Source of the DNA: GCA-002282575 sp964493995 | GTDB taxonomy: Bacteria > Pseudomonadota > Gammaproteobacteria > Thiomicrospirales > Thiomicrospiraceae | Assembly: GCA_964493995.1 (NCBI GenBank) | Contig: CAZBQD010000029.1 | Coordinates: 1 to 25,813, forward strand | Length of the DNA stretch: 25,813 nt | Direction of reading: 5' to 3' | Part shown: in pieces, positions 23,051 to 25,813 of the stretch | Position numbering within the stretch: the stretch's first letter is position 1 | Layout of the letters: each line of letters begins with the position of its first letter | Notes under the pieces: model-generated | Database searches by the model: none | Seen by the model: the letters and a program-made list of their open reading frames with translations, nothing else | Told to the model about the DNA's origin: nothing | Translations under genes and position numbers: made by a program

Positions 23051-23812
23051 ATGACTTCATCCCAGCCTTTATCCCACAACAGTTCGATTGTTCGTCCCAG
23101 TTTGCGCCAGCCTAATCAGTTGCGCTCCGTTTCCATTACGCCCAGCTTTACCATGCATGCTGAAGGCTCAGTGCTGATTTGCTTTGGTAACACCAAGGTT
23201 ATTTGTACCGCCTCGGTGGAGGAAAAAGTACCTCCTTTTCTACGGGGTAAGGGGCAGGGTTGGGTCACAGCCGAATATGGTATGTTGCCGCGTTCCACCT
23301 CAACGCGCATGGATCGTGAAGCAGCGCGCGGCAAACAACAAGGGCGCACGCATGAAATTCAACGTTTAATTGGACGCTCTTTGCGTGCAGCGGTGGACTT
23401 AACGCAGCTGGGTGAGCGCACACTGACCATCGACTGCGATGTGATTCAGGCTGATGGGGGTACGCGCACCGCTGCCATTACCGGTGGTTTTGTTGCCTTA
23501 TCCTTAGCGGTGCAATCGCTGATGGCGTCGGGTGCGTTAACGAGCAATCCGATTGTGCATCAGGTTGCCTCTGTGTCAGTTGGTATCGTCAACCAGCAGG
23601 CGGTGCTCGACTTAGACTACGCGGAAGATTCAACGGCGCAAACAGATATGAATGTGGTGATGGTCGATGATGGTCGCTTTATCGAAGTGCAGGGTACGGC
23701 CGAAGATGAGCCCTATACGCTAACTGAATTACAAGCAATGTTGGCATTGGCTCAGCAAGGGATTCATGAGTTGTTTGCGCTGCAACGTCAGGTATTGGGG
23801 CAGCATTCATGA
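23051..23812 (+). CDS. rph: ribonuclease PH
   Basis: A phosphate-dependent 3'-5' exoribonuclease that trims tRNA 3' ends. The 253-aa protein has the RNase PH core: RPSLRQPNQLRSVSI, GSVLICFGNTKVICTASVEE, the long GWVTAEYGMLPRST loop, GRTHEIQRLIGRSLRAAVDL (phosphate-binding region), and DCDVIQADGGTRTAAITG. The C-terminus is intact, unlike the frameshifted rph of E. coli K-12. About 14 residues precede the usual family start; no better start exists downstream, so the ATG at 23051 is kept despite a weak ribosome site. It overlaps rdgB by 4 bases (ATGA). Confidence 0.95.
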   Translation: MTSSQPLSHNSSIVRPSLRQPNQLRSVSITPSFTMHAEGSVLICFGNTKVICTASVEEKVPPFLRGKGQGWVTAEYGMLPRSTSTRMDREAARGKQQGRTHEIQRLIGRSLRAAVDLTQLGERTLTIDCDVIQADGGTRTAAITGGFVALSLAVQSLMASGALTSNPIVHQVASVSVGIVNQQAVLDLDYAEDSTAQTDMNVVMVDDGRFIEVQGTAEDEPYTLTELQAMLALAQQGIHELFALQRQVLGQHS

Positions 23813-24393
23813 AGTGCGTGTTGGCTTCGGGTAATGCGAAAAAAGCGAAAGAGTTAACCGAACTCTTGTCGCCCAAAGGCTGGCAAGTCAGTCTGCAAAG
23901 CGAGTTGGGTGTGCTTCAACCACCAGAAGATGGGCTGACCTTTGTAGAAAATGCCCTCATTAAAGCGAGAGCGGCCAGTGAACAAACGGGTTTGCCCGCC
24001 ATTGCCGACGATTCTGGTTTAGTGGTGCCGGCATTACAAGGTGCTCCGGGCATTTATTCGGCGCGTTTTGCCGGTGAAACGGCCAGTGATGCCGAAAATA
24101 ATGCTAAGTTGCTGTGGGAAATGCGCGATTTGCTCGATGAACAGCGCGATGCTTATTTTGTCAGCGTCATTGTTTTTTTGCGTCATGCCCAAGACCCTTT
24201 GCCGATTGTGGCGCAAGGCGTGTGGCAGGGGCGCATTTTGCAGCAAGCCGCTGGGGAAGGGGGATTTGGTTATGATCCGCTGTTTTGGGTGCCAACGCAT
24301 GGCTGTGCCAGTGCTCAGTTGCCCGCCTCAGTGAAACAACAGATTAGTCATCGTGGTTTGGCAATGGCTAGTTTATTGGCGCAACTGTCGTGA
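23809..24393 (+). CDS. rdgB: dITP/XTP pyrophosphatase
   Basis: This house-cleaning enzyme hydrolyses dITP, ITP and XTP to monophosphates, which keeps deaminated purines out of DNA and RNA. The 194-aa length is normal for the Ham1 family. Motifs are LASGNAKKAKEL at the N-terminus, FVENALIKARAA, IADDSGLVVPAL, APGIYSARFAG, GEGGFGYDPLF and the C-terminal ISHRGLAM. The start overlaps the rph stop by 4 bases (ATGA), so translation is coupled. hemW follows after 155 bases of structured DNA. Confidence 0.95.
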   Translation: MKCVLASGNAKKAKELTELLSPKGWQVSLQSELGVLQPPEDGLTFVENALIKARAASEQTGLPAIADDSGLVVPALQGAPGIYSARFAGETASDAENNAKLLWEMRDLLDEQRDAYFVSVIVFLRHAQDPLPIVAQGVWQGRILQQAAGEGGFGYDPLFWVPTHGCASAQLPASVKQQISHRGLAMASLLAQLS

Positions 24394-24401
24394 AGGGCGC
24401 T

Positions 24402-24539
24402 TCTAAAAACCCCACTTCGTGGGATTTTTAGAGCTCCCGAGTTTATTTAATGTCTGGTGGAAGGGCGCTAAATTAGGTAGTTACATTCTCGTATCACCAA
24501 GCCCTTCCCCCAGTCCCCCTTCCCGTTGGGGTTTTTAGA
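24402..24539 (+). promoter_or_regulatory. nested inverted repeats between rdgB and hemW (possible RNA switch or small mobile element)
   Basis: Three pairings are visible. The outer arms TCTAAAAACCCCA (24402-24414) and TGGGGTTTTTAGA (24527-24539) match perfectly over 13 bp. The inner arms (24454-24466 and 24501-24513) match at 12 of 13. The left outer arm can also pair locally with 24419-24431. The right outer arm overlaps the hemW ribosome binding site AGAGG (24537-24541). The length (138 bp) and terminal inverted repeats also fit a MITE. Confidence 0.5.
24403..24431 (+). terminator. terminator-like hairpin after rdgB
   Basis: CTAAAAACCCCAC and GTGGGATTTTTAG form a 13-bp stem with one C-A mismatch and a TTC loop; the right arm ends in five T's. 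It starts 10 bases after the rdgB stop. It competes with the outer pairing of the larger element. Confidence 0.65.
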
Positions 24540-24548
24540 GGTTACCTG

Positions 24549-25706
24549 ATGTCAAAGTTGGTGGTGGCGGATATTCCGTTATCTGTTTATGTGCATTGGC
24601 CCTGGTGTGTGCAAAAATGTCCTTATTGCGATTTTAACTCGCACGTAAAACGTGCCGATGACCAACAGGCTTATGCGCACGCCTTGTTACGCGACTGGCA
24701 ACAACAATTACCTTTGGTGCAGGGGCGGTCTATTCGCAGCATTTTTTTCGGTGGTGGTACGCCTTCCCTTGCGCCACCGGCAGTAATTGCCTCGGTTATT
24801 GAGGCGATTGATTTGAGCGCCGGCTTAGCACCCGATTGTGAAATTACGCTTGAGGCCAATCCGGGTACGGTGGATTCGGCACACTTTGCCGGTTATCGGG
24901 CGGCGGGGGTGAATCGTCTTTCCTTGGGTGTGCAAAGTTTTGATAGTGAGCTGCTCGGTAAAATCGGTCGCATTCATGATGGCGAGCAAGCGCGGAGTGC
25001 GATTGATTTGGCGCGTCGCTTGGGGTTTGACAACCTTAACCTCGATTTAATGGTGGGCTTGCCGGGACAAACGGAGCAAACCGCTTTAGCCGATATGGAA
25101 ACGGCCTTGAATTATCAACCAGAGCATATTTCACATTACCAATTAACGCTCGAACCCAATACGCCTTTTTTTGCCCGCCCGCCCAAAGACTTGCCCGATG
25201 AAGATACGGCCGATAGCTTACAAGCCTTGTCGCAACTGCGTTTGTCGGCCGCCGGCTTTCAGCGTTATGAAGTGTCGGCATGGAGTGCTAGTCCAGAAAA
25301 AGCCAGCGTGCACAATCTGAACTATTGGCAGTTTGGTGACTATATCGGTATTGGCGCGGGGGCTCACGGCAAGGTCAGCTTTGCCGACGGTCGCATACAA
25401 CGACGCGAGCAAGCAAAAAGTCCGCAGCGCTATGTCGAAGAAATCAACGTGGCGAAAGGGGCTTTGATTCGGGATATTGAGTCTTCTGCCTTGCCGTTTG
25501 AGTTTCTGATGAATGCGTTGCGCTTGCGTGAAGGTGTGCCAGCATCGACCTGGCAAGCGCGAACAGGACTTTCTTTGGAAGTGTTGGCACCCTTGTGGCA
25601 ACAACAGCAAGCCCAGGGATTAGTCGTCGATTGGCAGTCGGGGCGTTTGGCTTGTAGCGAAAGAGGATATCGTTATTTGAACAGCCTGTTGTCGGCTTGG
25701 TTGTGA
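24549..25706 (+). CDS. hemW: radical SAM heme chaperone HemW
   Basis: HemW binds heme and hands it to membrane respiratory enzymes; it is related to HemN but is not a coproporphyrinogen oxidase. The 385-aa protein has the radical-SAM cysteines C20, C24 and C27 in CVQKCPYCDFNSH, where HemN would have a further cysteine. Other motifs are FFGGGTPSL, EANPGTVD, RLSLGVQSFD, LDLMVGLPGQT, HISHYQLTLEPNTPF and the C-terminal NYWQFGDYIGIGAGAHG. AGAGG lies 7 bases before the ATG, inside an inverted-repeat arm. The rdgB-hemW order is conserved with E. coli. A heme chaperone fits an organism with several cytochromes and heme-copper oxidases. Confidence 0.94.
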   Translation: MSKLVVADIPLSVYVHWPWCVQKCPYCDFNSHVKRADDQQAYAHALLRDWQQQLPLVQGRSIRSIFFGGGTPSLAPPAVIASVIEAIDLSAGLAPDCEITLEANPGTVDSAHFAGYRAAGVNRLSLGVQSFDSELLGKIGRIHDGEQARSAIDLARRLGFDNLNLDLMVGLPGQTEQTALADMETALNYQPEHISHYQLTLEPNTPFFARPPKDLPDEDTADSLQALSQLRLSAAGFQRYEVSAWSASPEKASVHNLNYWQFGDYIGIGAGAHGKVSFADGRIQRREQAKSPQRYVEEINVAKGALIRDIESSALPFEFLMNALRLREGVPASTWQARTGLSLEVLAPLWQQQQAQGLVVDWQSGRLACSERGYRYLNSLLSAWL

Positions 25707-25764
25707 GCTTTATGAGCGTTACAGGGGTGTGATGTTGACAGGCGAATGCCGCCAGCGGAAACGT

Positions 25765-25795
25765 AAAAAAGCCGGAGGTACAAAGACCGACCGGC
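25765..25795. terminator. hairpin near the right edge, terminator-like on the minus strand
   Basis: GCCGG (25771-25775) and CCGGC (25791-25795), extended by GGT/ACC inside, are followed on the minus strand by six T's. It could end a minus-strand transcript or be a leader hairpin of the next plus-strand gene. The gene it serves is out of view. Confidence 0.45.
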
Positions 25796-25798
25796 AAT

Positions 25799-25806
25799 GG
25801 GAGGAG
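25799..25806 (+). promoter_or_regulatory. strong Shine-Dalgarno sequence at the window edge
   Basis: GGGAGGAG is followed by only seven more bases before the window ends. This is the best ribosome binding site in the window and implies a plus-strand start codon immediately outside. A perfect -35 hexamer (TTGACA, 25735-25740) lies upstream, but no good -10 goes with it. Confidence 0.5.
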
Positions 25807-25813
25807 ATCGTTT

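Noticed and set aside
25732..25813. Open plus-strand frame starting ATG after hemW (MLTGECRQRKRKK...), running off the window
   Set aside because: It has AGGGG close upstream, but it overlaps the hairpin and the strong Shine-Dalgarno sequence, which suggest leader DNA. Too short to judge.

Overview
The window looks like a chromosomal segment of a sulfur-oxidising, CO2-fixing gammaproteobacterium. The sulfur and carbon evidence is a flavocytochrome c sulfide dehydrogenase pair (fccA-fccB) and a class I phosphoribulokinase (Calvin cycle). The gammaproteobacterial evidence is an E. coli-like long GyrB, a fabA-fabB pair, yicC divergent from rph, and an rdgB-hemW order. Base composition is moderate and even, and I see no tRNA, rRNA, CRISPR array, transposase or phage gene. 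The exact genus cannot be fixed from the sequence alone.

Left part (1-5280), respiratory island. On the minus strand fccA and fccB are followed closely by a 46-codon gene for a subunit IIa-like peptide and then by the 5' end of a ba3-type heme-copper oxidase subunit II, which runs off the window. Divergent from these, on the plus strand, are cyoE (heme O synthase), a PepSY-type membrane protein gene and ctaA (heme A synthase). The 423-bp divergent spacer carries a 17-bp perfect palindrome resembling PrrA/RegA/RoxR-type redox-regulator sites and a second 10-bp-arm dyad. Taken together this reads as a compact sulfide-to-oxygen electron chain placed beside the enzymes that make its heme A.

Middle (5290-12340). 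A periplasmic Spy/CpxP-like small protein has a near-consensus sigma70 promoter embedded in an inverted repeat. Then come gyrB and prkB on the minus strand, and the divergent fabA-fabB operon. The fabA promoter has an extended -10, an FNR/ANR-like box at the class II activator position and a second overlapping palindrome. A repeat-like intergenic stretch follows fabB. Next is a lipoprotein with a lytic-transglycosylase fold.

Right part (12340-25813). ftsY is divergent from a tight plus-strand cluster: an M16 peptidase pair (one half active, one half lacking the zinc site), rsmD, coaD and a PIG-L deacetylase. The rsmD/coaD junction is a hexanucleotide repeat containing several possible coaD starts. 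Facing this cluster on the minus strand are mrcA (PBP1A) and an overlapping fructosamine-kinase-fold gene that has lost its catalytic residues, a probable pseudokinase. After a two-helix small membrane protein comes yicC, divergent from rph-rdgB-hemW. The rdgB-hemW gap carries nested inverted repeats, one of which overlaps the hemW ribosome binding site. The window ends on a strong Shine-Dalgarno sequence, so a further plus-strand gene probably starts just outside.

Most genes are ordinary housekeeping genes. The observations most worth a second look are the FccAB/ba3 oxidase linkage with a non-canonical FccB FAD site, the fabA regulatory region, the pseudokinase and the rdgB-hemW RNA structure.
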